From contig JAUYBI010000029.1 of the NCBI GenBank assembly GCA_030693145.1, forward strand, positions 1-43,229: DNA of 43,229 nucleotides. The letters are read 5' to 3'. Below the pieces are notes generated by a model, which was given only the letters and a program-made list of their open reading frames with translations, was not told where the DNA came from and searched no databases. Positions 17,023 to 25,405 of this stretch are shown here, piece by piece. The DNA is from Candidatus Omnitrophota bacterium. Lineage in GTDB: Bacteria; Omnitrophota; Gorgyraeia; Gygaellales; Profunditerraquicolaceae. A program made the translations under genes and the position numbers. Within the stretch, counting starts at the first letter, position 1; the number at the start of each line of letters is the position of its first letter.

Positions 17023-17187
17023 GACACTATAATAAACTCTGTTGACTTTTATTAATTATTAACAATAGTAGGGTGGGTTTAAACCCACCCTACTATTGTT
17101 AATAAGCCGTGTAGGGATGTTCCTGCCTACCGGCAGGCAGGTAAACCTCCCTTACTGTTGAAAGTCAACAAGGCTTGTTACATTGTC
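17023..17187. repeat. MITE-like composite element with GTTTAAAC palindromes
   Basis: 165 bp bounded by GACAC... and ...ATTGTC, with imperfect outer arms (AATAAACTCTGTTGAC... and ...GTCAACAAGGCTTGTTAC). Inside is a perfect 50-bp palindrome at 17056-17105 centred on GGGTTTAAACCC, then a second palindrome half-pair (GTAGGGATGTT ... TAAACCTCCCTTAC) split by a CCTGCC palindrome. This and the REP hairpin fill most of the 385-nt gap between groEL and the next gene. The rest of the gap holds a promoter (17213-17241) and a leader of about 90 nt in which I see no riboswitch. Confidence 0.8.
17122..17141. repeat. CCTGCC...GGCAGG palindrome nested in the composite repeat
   Basis: CCTGCCTACCGGCAGGCAGG, 20 bp. 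A near-identical 21-bp copy sits in frame in dnaE at 23418-23438. Here the flanks would rejoin as a GTAGGGAGGTTTAAACCTCCCTAC-like palindrome with two mismatches, so it looks inserted at that palindrome's centre. Confidence 0.7.
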
Positions 17188-17212
17188 GTTTTGTTTTGTT
17201 TTTAAATATATA

Positions 17213-17241
17213 TTGACAAATAACCCTAATTAATATAAAAT
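17213..17241 (+). promoter_or_regulatory. Promoter upstream of guaB3-guaA
   Basis: TTGACA at 17213-17218, 17-nt spacer, TAAAAT at 17236-17241. The start codon is 93 nt beyond. The leader has no stem that I would call a purine riboswitch. Confidence 0.65.
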
Positions 17242-17334
17242 TATTAATCTTATCGGTAATATTCCCAGGTGAGGCGAAATATTCATAACTTATTGCAAAA
17301 CAACGGTTTAATATCATAATAAGGAGAATTTAAG

Positions 17335-18495
17335 ATGGCGGAATGGATCGGTATAAACAGGCGCGCAAGAAGATGTTATGGTTTTGATGAGGTAGCCTTA
17401 GTTCCCGGAAGCCAAACCGTTAATCCTAATGAGGTGGACACGAATTTTAAATTTAATGGGAAAAAATTTAAAATACCCATCTTGGCCGCAGCCATGGATG
17501 GAGTGGTAGATGTAAAGTTTGCTATTGAAATGTCGCGTTTAGGAGGGATTGCGGTTTTAAACCTCGATGGTATACAGACCCGTTATGAAAATTCGGATGA
17601 AGTACTCAAAGAAATCTCCCAAGCTACTCCCCAAAAAGCCACAGAATTAATTCAAACGGTTTATACCACACCCATCAAAGAAAAGCTGGTCACCAAAAGA
17701 GTCGCCCAAATTAAAAAAGCTAGGGCGATAGCCGTAGTTAGCTGTATCCCGGCTAATGCCGAAAAATTTTCGAAATTAGCCATCGCTGCCGGGGTAGATA
17801 TTTTTATCATCCAGTCCACCGTGGCCACACTTAAGCATCTCTCTAAGGAATATAAGACATTAGATCTAGTCAAGTTTTGTAAGTCTGTAAAAATTCCGGT
17901 CATCCTGGGAAATTGCGTAACCTATGAAACAACCCTGGAACTTATGGGAACCGGGGCCAGTGGCTTACTCGTCGGAGTAGGTCCGGGTGCTGCCTGCACT
18001 ACGCGCGGCGTATTAGGTATCGGAGTCCCCCAGGTTACAGCTACCGTGGATGCCGCGGGAGCACGCGATTTTTATTTCAAACGCACGGGAAAATATGTTT
18101 CAATCATTACTGATGGCGGAATGAACCGCGGCGGAGATATCTGTAAAGCCTTTGCCTGCGGAGCGGATGCCGTAATGATCGGCTCAAGTTTTGCCCGCGC
18201 CAAAGAAGCTCCCGGAAGAGGATTTCATTGGGGAATGGCTACTTCCCATGTTAATTTACCCCGCGGAACCCGTATTCAGGTGGGTACCACCGGGGCGTTA
18301 AAAGATATTTTACTGGGGCCGGCAAAAGTTGATGACGGCTCACAGAACCTCCTGGGAGCTTTGAAAACTTCCATGGGTTCATTAGGAGCATCAAACTTGA
18401 AAGAAATGCATGATGTGGAAATAATCATTGCTCCTTCAATCCAAACTGAAGGCAAAATTTTCCAGGTAGGCCAAAAAGTAGGAATGGGGAAATAA
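17335..18495 (+). CDS. guaB3: GuaB3-type IMP dehydrogenase family protein
   Basis: A 386-residue IMPDH/GMP-reductase-family barrel without the pair of CBS domains found in classic GuaB (about 490 residues). The catalytic loop is [10 protein letters not shown] with Cys221, and the phosphate-binding segment is [26 protein letters not shown]. The AACTTR loop and the N-terminal [11 protein letters not shown] match the GuaB3 subgroup known from actinobacteria and cyanobacteria. GuaB3 has been annotated as IMPDH, but a cyanobacterial member has been reported to act as a GMP reductase. The direct linkage to guaA (1 nt between stop and start) argues for a guanine-nucleotide role in either direction. 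Ribosome-binding site AAGGAGAA precedes ATG 17335. Confidence 0.85.
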   Translation: MAEWIGINRRARRCYGFDEVALVPGSQTVNPNEVDTNFKFNGKKFKIPILAAAMDGVVDVKFAIEMSRLGGIAVLNLDGIQTRYENSDEVLKEISQATPQKATELIQTVYTTPIKEKLVTKRVAQIKKARAIAVVSCIPANAEKFSKLAIAAGVDIFIIQSTVATLKHLSKEYKTLDLVKFCKSVKIPVILGNCVTYETTLELMGTGASGLLVGVGPGAACTTRGVLGIGVPQVTATVDAAGARDFYFKRTGKYVSIITDGGMNRGGDICKAFACGADAVMIGSSFARAKEAPGRGFHWGMATSHVNLPRGTRIQVGTTGALKDILLGPAKVDDGSQNLLGALKTSMGSLGASNLKEMHDVEIIIAPSIQTEGKIFQVGQKVGMGK

Positions 18496-18496
18496 A

Positions 18497-20086
18497 ATGA
18501 AGAAAAAAGCCAAGTTAAAAAAACCACAGGAAAAGAAGAACGGAATGACCAGGCAAATAATAGTAATCTTAGATTTTGGTTCGCAATATACGCAATTAAT
18601 CGCCCGCCGGGTAAGAGAAAATAAAGTTTTCTCAATAATTATTCCTTACAATACCCCGGCCAAAGAGATTGCCGCGTTAAATCCGAAAGGGATCATTCTT
18701 TCCGGCGGCCCGGCTTCAGTGATCGATAAGAAATCACCTTATCCTGACATTGACATCTTTAAGTTAGGCGTGCCGATATTGGGTATCTGTTACGGAATGC
18801 AGGTTATCTGCGAGCTATTAGGAGGCAAGGTCAGGCATACCCGCGAGCGCGAATATGGAAAAGTAGAATTATTTATTGATGACAACCGGGATCTTTTTAG
18901 CCACCTGCCGGGTAATTTTACCTGCTGGGCCAGCCATGGGGATTATGTAACCAAAATGCCCGCCGGATTCCACACCATCGCTCATACTACCAATACCCCG
19001 ATCGCGGCCATCTCTAACCAAAAAAGAAAAATATTTGCCGTGCAGTTCCATCCGGAAGTAACGCATACGGAAAAAGGCAATCAGATCTTAAGTAATTTTT
19101 TATTTAAAGCTTGCGGCGCCTCCAGTAGATGGACGATGCAATCCTTTATTAAAGAATCGATTGAGAATATTAAAAAAATCATCGGCAAAGATAGAGTAGT
19201 TTTGGGTTTAAGCGGCGGGGTGGATTCATCCGTGGCGGCTTTGTTAATTCATAAAGCCATCGGTAAAAATTTACGCTGTATTTTTATCGATAACGGACTG
19301 CTGAGAAAAGGCGAGGCCGGGCAGGTCAAGAGCGTTTTTAAAGACTTCTACCATCTTAATTTAAGCTATGTTGACAGAAGCAAAAGATTCCTTGAGCGCT
19401 TAAAAGGGATAACAGATCCGGAGGAAAAAAGAAAGATCATCGGAGATGAATTCATTAAAGTATTTGAAGAAGAGGCAAAAAAAACCAAAGGGGTAAAGTT
19501 TTTAGGCCAAGGCACTCTTTATCCGGATGTAATCGAATCTATCTCGCCTACGGGCGGGCCAAGCCGAAAAATTAAAAGCCATCACAATGTCGGAGGCTTA
19601 CCCGCGCAGATGAAGCTTAAACTTATTGAGCCTTTACGGGAATTATTTAAAGACGAAGCGCGTCAAATCGGCAGTCAGTTAGGGTTGCCGGAAAATATCA
19701 TTCAGCGCCAGCCGTTTCCCGGCCCGGGGCTGGCGGTGAGAATTATCGGAGAAATTAATCTTACCCGGCTTGAGCTTCTGCGCGAAGCAGATAAACGCGT
19801 TATTGAAGAAATCTCAAAAGCCGGGCTATATGACCAAATCTGGCAGTCCTTCGCCGTATTACTCCCCATTAAAAGCGTGGGAATAATGGGTGATGAACGT
19901 ACCTATGAAAATGTCTGCGCTTTACGCTGCGTATCCAGTTTTGACGGTATGACCGCGGATTGGGTAAAACTTCCTTATGAAGTTATGGAAAAGATCTCTA
20001 ATCGTATCATCAATGAAGTAAAAGGGATCAACCGGGTAGTTTACGATATAAGCTCTAAGCCTCCGGCAACCATAGAGTGGGAATAA
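18497..20086 (+). CDS. guaA: GMP synthase (glutamine-hydrolysing)
   Basis: Aminates XMP to GMP. N-terminal class I glutamine amidotransferase with GICYGMQ (Cys98) and FHPEV; ATP-pyrophosphatase with the P-loop LSGGVDSS near residue 240; C-terminal dimerisation domain ending KPPATIEWE, the family terminus. 529 residues. The first 16 residues are a lysine-rich tail absent from most homologues, and an alternative start ATG 18545 ([14 protein letters not shown]) would give the standard N-terminus. I keep 18497 because it lies 1 nt past the guaB3 stop, but the shorter form is equally possible. Confidence 0.96.
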   Translation: MKKKAKLKKPQEKKNGMTRQIIVILDFGSQYTQLIARRVRENKVFSIIIPYNTPAKEIAALNPKGIILSGGPASVIDKKSPYPDIDIFKLGVPILGICYGMQVICELLGGKVRHTREREYGKVELFIDDNRDLFSHLPGNFTCWASHGDYVTKMPAGFHTIAHTTNTPIAAISNQKRKIFAVQFHPEVTHTEKGNQILSNFLFKACGASSRWTMQSFIKESIENIKKIIGKDRVVLGLSGGVDSSVAALLIHKAIGKNLRCIFIDNGLLRKGEAGQVKSVFKDFYHLNLSYVDRSKRFLERLKGITDPEEKRKIIGDEFIKVFEEEAKKTKGVKFLGQGTLYPDVIESISPTGGPSRKIKSHHNVGGLPAQMKLKLIEPLRELFKDEARQIGSQLGLPENIIQRQPFPGPGLAVRIIGEINLTRLELLREADKRVIEEISKAGLYDQIWQSFAVLLPIKSVGIMGDERTYENVCALRCVSSFDGMTADWVKLPYEVMEKISNRIINEVKGINRVVYDISSKPPATIEWE

Positions 20087-20104
20087 ATTAGCTAAGTACC
20101 CGCA

Positions 20105-23100
20105 ATGCCACACTCTGAATTCGTCCACCTCCACCTGCACACGCAATACAGCCTTCTTGATGGAGCCTGCCGTATACCGGAGATACTCGCCATTGCTAAA
20201 AGTTTCAAAATGGATTCTTTGGCCATCACCGATCATGGCAGCATGTTCGGGGCTATTGATTTCTATCTCGAAGCGCAAAAAACAGGAATCAAACCCATCA
20301 TTGGCTGTGAAGTTTACGTTGCCCCGCAAAGCCGCTTGGAGAAAAAAAGCGGCGGGATAGAAGATGCCGCTAATCACTTAATCCTTTTAGCCCGCAATGA
20401 AGAGGGGTATCATAATTTGATGAAGCTGGTCTCCATCGGTTATCTGGAAGGATTCTATTATCGGCCGCGGATTGATAAAGAGGTTCTCGCCCAACATGCC
20501 GCCGGATTGATCGGCTTATCTGCCTGCCTTAAAGGAGAAATTCCCTGTTTGATACTGCAAAAACGTTTTAACGACGCAATAAAAGCCGCGGACACTTATC
20601 AGAACATACTGGGAAAAGGAAACTTTTATCTGGAAATCCAAGGCAACTCTATCCCCGAGCAAAAAATAGTAAATACGGGGATGATTAAAATCTCCGGCGA
20701 ACTGGGCATTCCTCTGGTAGCGACTAACGACGTACATTATCCCACCAAAGACAGGGCCGCAGCCCATGAAGCATTACTGTGCATTCAAACACAAACTACC
20801 CTGGATGACCCTAAACACATGCGTTTTCAAACAGAAGAATTTTATTTTACCTCTCCCGAAGAAATGAAAAAGCTATTTAGCGAATGCCCGGAGGCTTTAA
20901 AAAATACCTTAGAAATTGCCTCCCGGTGTAACCTGGAACTGGATTTTACCCAGATGCATTTACCTAAATATTCTCCTCCGGGAGGAAAGAACAAGGAAGA
21001 ATTTCTGCTGGAGTTATGTGAAAAAGGCTTAACCGAAAAAAATCTTGAGCATAATCCTGAAGCGCAAAAACGCCTGGATCATGAATTAAAAATTATCCGG
21101 CATATGGGTTTTATCAGCTATTTTTTAATTGTCTGGGATTTTATCGCTTACGCTAAAAGCCAAAGTATCCCCGTTGGGCCGGGAAGAGGTTCCGCTGCCG
21201 GAAGCCTGGTGAGCTATCTTTTAGGAATTACCGATCTTAATCCGTTAAAATACGGATTGCTCTTTGAAAGATTCCTTAATCCGGAGCGCATGGGGCTGCC
21301 GGATATTGATATTGATTTCTGCTACGAACGCCGGCAAGAGGTGATTGATTATGTCACGAATAAATACGGCCAGGAAAATGTTGCCCAGATTATTACCTTC
21401 GGAACCATGCAAGCGCGCGCCGTAATCCGGGATGTCGGACGGGTAATGGCTATTCCCTATGCCGAAGTCGACCGGATTGCTAAGCTGATTCCCGCGGAAC
21501 TTGAGATGACCCTTAAAAAAGCGTTAGAGAGCGAGCCCGAACTAAACAACCTTTATAAAAATAATCCGCAAATTACCAAGCTGATTTCTATCGCTCTATC
21601 CCTGGAAGGATTAAACCGCCACGCTTCAGTTCATGCTGCCGGAGTAATTATCGCGGATAAACCGTTAAGTAATTACATGCCCGTGTTTAAAACCGGAGAT
21701 GATCAGATTACCACCGGATATAGCATGGGGACACTGGAAAAAATTGGGCTGCTTAAAGTTGACTTTCTTGGCCTAAGGACGCTTACCGTAATTGATGAAA
21801 CTTTGAAACTAATTAAAAAAATCCGCGGCATTCAAATTGACTTTGAAAAATTGCCGCTGGATGACCAGAATACTTATAAACTATTAGCCTCAAGCCATAC
21901 GATTGGTATCTTCCAGGTAGAAAGCTCAGGAATGCGCGATTTGCTTAAAAAACTTATTCCTGAACGTTTTGAAGATTTAATCGCGCTTTTGGCATTGTAC
22001 CGGCCCGGGCCAATTGGCTCCGGAATGTTGGATGACTTCATGAAACGTAAACATGGGATTATCCCGATTAAATATGAACATCCTAAACTTGAGTCCATCC
22101 TTAAGGAAACCTATGGAATTATGGTTTATCAGGAACAGATTATGCAGATTGCGTCTGTTTTGGCGGGATTCTCACTTGCCCAGGCAGATATCTTACGTAA
22201 GGCCATGGGTAAAAAAATCCCGGAAGTCATGGAAAAGGAACGCAATAATTTCCTTAGCGGCTGCGTCAAAAATGGAATCAAGGAATCTACCGCCGGCAAG
22301 ATATTTGATTTAATAGAATATTTTTCCGGTTATGGTTTTAATAAATCACATTCCACTGCTTATGCTTTGATTTCATACCGCACTGCTTATTTAAAAGCCA
22401 ATTACCCGGTAGAGTTCATGACTGCCCTGCTTACTTCAGAACGCGATAATACCGATAAAATAGTCGAATATGTGAATGAATCCCTGCGCATGGGCTTAAA
22501 GGTGCAGCCGCCGGATATTAATGAAAGTGAGGCGCTTTTTAAGGTAGCAGATGAATCCACTATCCGTTTTGGCCTTTTGGCGATTAAAAATGTCGGCCGG
22601 GGCGCGGCAGAATCAATTGTCAGACAGAGAGAGAAGTTAAAATTTAAATCTTTGGAAGATCTCTGCCAACGCATAGACTTACGGTTAGCTAACCGTAAGG
22701 TTTTAGAAAGCCTGATTAAATGCGGGGCCCTTGATTATTTTGGCGTCGGACGGGCTAAAATGTTCGCCAGCCTGGATATAATATTAGAAGGGGCGCAAAA
22801 AATCCAAAAAGAAAAATCCAGCGGCCAACTTTCATTCTTTGATCAAACTCTAAAAAATAACGGATTTGGAAAAACTACGAACAATTTAATTGATTGCCAA
22901 GAATGGCCGGAGCCGCAACTTTTGGCTTTTGAAAAAGATGTGCTCGGTTTTTACGTTAGCGGCCACCCTCTAGCGCGTTATGCTCATCAGCTTAAACGCT
23001 TTGTTTCCTGCTCTACTGCTAACCTGCATGAACACAAAGATCAGGATATCATTAAGATCGTTGGCCTAATCGTTAAAATCAAACACACCGTTACCCGGGT

Positions 23101-23560
23101 CAAACAAGAAAAAATGGCGATATTAAAGTTAGAAGACTTAAGCGGGGCAGTAGAAATACTGGTTTTTCCGCGCGCATTCGCTAAAATAAGCTCCCATATC
23201 CAAGCCAATACCATTGTGCATATCCGCGGAGTGCTTGACCTTAAGGAAGAAACGCCCAAAATTATCGCCGAAGACCTTTTCCCATTTGAAGAAATTTACA
23301 AGCTCATCACCGCCATAAACATCAACTTGTCCGGGATAAGGGAGAATATCTTTGAATCCTTAAAAACTCTACTCGGGGCGCATCGCGGAAGAGTCCCTGT
23401 ATATTTACGCCTGGATACCTGCCTGTCCGGCAGGCAGGCGCCCGCTAAATCCCGGGTACAGTTAATTGTCGGTGAAGGATTGTATGTTGAACCTAATGAA
23501 CAACTTATCCAGGATCTGGATGAACTCTTAGGCCCGGAACACTTATCCCTGGTGATATAA
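20105..23560 (+). CDS. dnaE: DNA polymerase III alpha subunit
   Basis: Replicative polymerase, 1151 residues. PHP domain at the N-terminus (HLHLHTQYSLLDGA, ITDHGSMFGA), the palm with PGRGSAAGSLVSY and PDIDIDFCYERR (catalytic aspartates), the fingers, a tandem helix-hairpin-helix region, and an OB-fold (KIVGLIVKIKHTVTRV..., about residues 980-1070). The PHP histidines look intact, so intrinsic proofreading is conceivable. In the C-terminal tail a CCTGCC palindrome encodes DTCLSGRQAP in frame (23418-23438), between YLRL and the LIVGEG strand. No clear ribosome-binding site precedes ATG 20105, 18 nt after guaA, which suggests coupling. Confidence 0.97.
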   Translation: MPHSEFVHLHLHTQYSLLDGACRIPEILAIAKSFKMDSLAITDHGSMFGAIDFYLEAQKTGIKPIIGCEVYVAPQSRLEKKSGGIEDAANHLILLARNEEGYHNLMKLVSIGYLEGFYYRPRIDKEVLAQHAAGLIGLSACLKGEIPCLILQKRFNDAIKAADTYQNILGKGNFYLEIQGNSIPEQKIVNTGMIKISGELGIPLVATNDVHYPTKDRAAAHEALLCIQTQTTLDDPKHMRFQTEEFYFTSPEEMKKLFSECPEALKNTLEIASRCNLELDFTQMHLPKYSPPGGKNKEEFLLELCEKGLTEKNLEHNPEAQKRLDHELKIIRHMGFISYFLIVWDFIAYAKSQSIPVGPGRGSAAGSLVSYLLGITDLNPLKYGLLFERFLNPERMGLPDIDIDFCYERRQEVIDYVTNKYGQENVAQIITFGTMQARAVIRDVGRVMAIPYAEVDRIAKLIPAELEMTLKKALESEPELNNLYKNNPQITKLISIALSLEGLNRHASVHAAGVIIADKPLSNYMPVFKTGDDQITTGYSMGTLEKIGLLKVDFLGLRTLTVIDETLKLIKKIRGIQIDFEKLPLDDQNTYKLLASSHTIGIFQVESSGMRDLLKKLIPERFEDLIALLALYRPGPIGSGMLDDFMKRKHGIIPIKYEHPKLESILKETYGIMVYQEQIMQIASVLAGFSLAQADILRKAMGKKIPEVMEKERNNFLSGCVKNGIKESTAGKIFDLIEYFSGYGFNKSHSTAYALISYRTAYLKANYPVEFMTALLTSERDNTDKIVEYVNESLRMGLKVQPPDINESEALFKVADESTIRFGLLAIKNVGRGAAESIVRQREKLKFKSLEDLCQRIDLRLANRKVLESLIKCGALDYFGVGRAKMFASLDIILEGAQKIQKEKSSGQLSFFDQTLKNNGFGKTTNNLIDCQEWPEPQLLAFEKDVLGFYVSGHPLARYAHQLKRFVSCSTANLHEHKDQDIIKIVGLIVKIKHTVTRVKQEKMAILKLEDLSGAVEILVFPRAFAKISSHIQANTIVHIRGVLDLKEETPKIIAEDLFPFEEIYKLITAININLSGIRENIFESLKTLLGAHRGRVPVYLRLDTCLSGRQAPAKSRVQLIVGEGLYVEPNEQLIQDLDELLGPEHLSLVI
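23418..23438. repeat. CCTGCC palindrome inserted in frame in dnaE
   Basis: CCTGCCTGTCCGGCAGGCAGG with arms CCTGCC/GGCAGG. It matches the intergenic copy at 17122-17141 except in the centre. 21 nt, seven codons, so the frame is kept. Confidence 0.75.
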
Positions 23561-23615
23561 AACCAGATTAAATCCCCGATGTTTACGTTGAGCAGGTAAC
23601 GTTGAGAGTAGGGTT

Positions 23616-23729
23616 TATTAACAATAGTAGGGTGGGTTTAAACCCACCCTACTGAAAGTCGGCAGGGTTCTTGACAACGTAGGGTTTAAACCCACCCTAC
23701 TGAAAGTCGGCAGGGTTCTTGACAACGTA
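23616..23729. repeat. GTTTAAAC palindrome with 48-bp tandem duplication
   Basis: A GTAGGGTGGGTTTAAACCCACCCTAC palindrome (core at about 23627-23652) is followed by CTGAAAGTCGGCAGGG and CTTGACAACGTA; the block 23634-23681 is repeated exactly at 23682-23729. The AGTCGGCAGGGTT part matches the flank of the other GTTTAAAC elements. Sits in the 239-nt gap between dnaE and the HU gene; just upstream, ACGTTGAGCAGGTAACGTTGAG (23585 on) carries a short ACGTTGAG direct repeat. Confidence 0.85.
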
Positions 23730-23748
23730 GACGTCCATAAATTTAGGC

Positions 23749-23777
23749 TTGACACTCTAACTTTTTGCTGTTATTAT
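23749..23777 (+). promoter_or_regulatory. Promoter of the HU-family gene
   Basis: TTGACA at 23749-23754, 17-nt spacer, TATTAT at 23772-23777, 22 nt before the start codon. Short leader with a GGGGGTGGA ribosome-binding site. Confidence 0.75.
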
Positions 23778-23799
23778 ACTTAGCAATAGGGGGTGGAAG

Positions 23800-24072
23800 A
23801 TGACCAAAAAAGATATTGTTTTAAAAGTATCTGATGAAACTAATCTTAAGCAGATAGACGTCAAAAAAATAGTACAAAAGACCTTTGATTGCATTATTGA
23901 TGCTCTGATTAGGGGCGAAAAAATTGAATTACGTAATTTTGGTGTTTTCAAAGTAAAACAAAGAAGAAGCCGCACAGGCAGAAATCCGCGTACTAATCAG
24001 GTTATCCCTGTCCCGCCCAGAAAAGTTGTAGTCTTTAAAGCTGGCTTGGAAATGAAACAAAAGATAAAATAA
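23800..24072 (+). CDS. HU/IHF family DNA-bending protein
   Basis: Nucleoid protein of 90 residues that bends DNA as a dimer. MTKKDIVLKVSDETNL opens the helical dimer part, ELRNFGVFKVKQRRSRTGRNPRTN is cut here for length but is the usual saddle and arm with RNP before the proline-rich tip, and VVVFKAGLEMKQKI is the C-terminal helix. HU and IHF subunits cannot be separated with confidence; the VPPRKVVVFKAG end is often annotated as HU/IHF-beta-like. It has its own promoter and is the first gene after a repeat-rich gap. Confidence 0.93.
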   Translation: MTKKDIVLKVSDETNLKQIDVKKIVQKTFDCIIDALIRGEKIELRNFGVFKVKQRRSRTGRNPRTNQVIPVPPRKVVVFKAGLEMKQKIK

Positions 24073-24083
24073 ACGCAAAAATA

Positions 24084-24154
24084 AGTAAATAGCTAGTAGC
24101 GAACATAGAATAGCTAGTTAAGCTGGCTACTAACTACTGCCCACTAACTACTGA
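24084..24154. repeat. AGCTAGTAGC/GCTACTAACTAC intergenic repeat
   Basis: AGTAAATAGCTAGTAGC and AATAGCTAGTTA face GGCTACTAACTACTG and CACTAACTACTG in opposite sense, giving an imperfect inverted repeat. Related AGTAGTAAATAGTAGTTAG lies just after groEL. A low-complexity dispersed repeat is likely; function unknown. Confidence 0.4.
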
Positions 24155-24166
24155 ATAAAATTTTAC

Positions 24167-25405
24167 ATGTTTAAAAGAATCCCGGGTACTAAAGATATCT
24201 TGCCCGAAGAAACATCTTCCTGGCAAACAGTCGAAGCAACAGCGCGCAGAATATTTTCATTCTATAATTACCGTGAAATCCGTACGCCGGTAATGGAAGA
24301 GGCATCGCTTTTTAACCGTACTTTAGGCGCAACTACCGAGATCGTACAAAAGCAGATGTTCCTCATCCATAACCAAGAGGATACTTACGCGCTGCGCCCG
24401 GAAGGAACGGCCTCAATCGTACGCAGTTATCTGGAAAATAATTTAGAAAAAACCAGTGGTTTTACAAAATTATATTATATTGGCCCGATGTTCCGCCTGG
24501 AACGCCCGCAAAAGGGAAGGCTGCGTCAATTTCATCATATTGGGGTCGAAGCCATCGGCTCAACTCTAGCCAGCTTAGATATAGAGGTAATTAGTTTAGC
24601 CGAACAATTACTGAAAGGTTTCGGAATTACCGGTTACCAGATCAAGATTAACAGCCTGGGTTGCCAGAAAGATAAACAGGCCTTAAGCGCTGCTTTTAAA
24701 AAAAGTTTACCGGAAAAATTACCCCAGCTGTGCGCGGATTGCCAGCGGAGAGCTAAAAATAACGTATTAAGAATATTAGACTGCAAAAACGAAGATTGTC
24801 AAAAAATAGTTAAAACACTCGAAGCTGGACACACCCATCTTTGTCCGGATTGTCGAAACCATTTTGAAGAGGTAAAACGCGGATTAAATGATCTGGGTAT
24901 TTCATTTCAAGTGGTTCCACAGCTGGTGCGCGGCCTGGATTACTACAATCGCACGGTCTTTGAAATCACCCATAGCGATTTAGGCAGCCAGGATGCTATT
25001 GGCGCAGGCGGCCGTTATAATGATTTGGTTAGAGAACTGGGCGGACCAGAGTTAGGGGCAATGGGTTTTGCTTTCGGGGTCGAAAGGCTGCTTTTAGTGC
25101 CCAACGCTCTAAGGCAGAATCCGCCAAAAAAGTTAGTTTATTTAATTACGCTGGGAGAGGCTGCAAAATCCGCAGGCATAAAAATATTAAACCAACTCAG
25201 AAATGCCGAAATACCCGCGGATACGGATTATTTAAATAAATCATTGAAAGGCGCTATGCGCGCGGCTAATGATGCCGGCGCGACTTTTGTCTTAATCTTA
25301 GGAGATGATGAATTAAAAAAACACGCTATTTCCGTTAAAGATATGGCTAACAGCACACAGAAAGAAGTATTCCTGCAAAATTTAATCCAGGAACTAAAAT
25401 GTTAA
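24167..25405 (+). CDS. hisS: Histidyl-tRNA synthetase
   Basis: Class II synthetase charging tRNA-His. 412 residues. Motif 1 region REIRTPVMEEASLF, motif 2 MFRLERPQKGRLRQFHHIG, the two histidine-specific segments LRPEGTAS and VRGLDYYNRTVFEI, and motif 3 AMGFAFGVERLL are all present, followed by the anticodon-binding domain from about residue 325. Cysteine pairs around residues 180-230 (LCADC, HLCPDC) may bind zinc. The start has only a weak ribosome-binding site. The stop overlaps aspS by 7 nt, as in many bacteria where hisS and aspS are paired. Confidence 0.97.
   Translation: MFKRIPGTKDILPEETSSWQTVEATARRIFSFYNYREIRTPVMEEASLFNRTLGATTEIVQKQMFLIHNQEDTYALRPEGTASIVRSYLENNLEKTSGFTKLYYIGPMFRLERPQKGRLRQFHHIGVEAIGSTLASLDIEVISLAEQLLKGFGITGYQIKINSLGCQKDKQALSAAFKKSLPEKLPQLCADCQRRAKNNVLRILDCKNEDCQKIVKTLEAGHTHLCPDCRNHFEEVKRGLNDLGISFQVVPQLVRGLDYYNRTVFEITHSDLGSQDAIGAGGRYNDLVRELGGPELGAMGFAFGVERLLLVPNALRQNPPKKLVYLITLGEAAKSAGIKILNQLRNAEIPADTDYLNKSLKGAMRAANDAGATFVLILGDDELKKHAISVKDMANSTQKEVFLQNLIQELKC

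Noticed and set aside
17242-17334. A purine riboswitch before guaB3
   Set aside because: The leader is AT-rich and shows no three-stem junction or conserved core that I can recognise.
23634-23729. A short CRISPR array
   Set aside because: The two 48-bp units are directly adjacent without spacers, and no cas genes are near.
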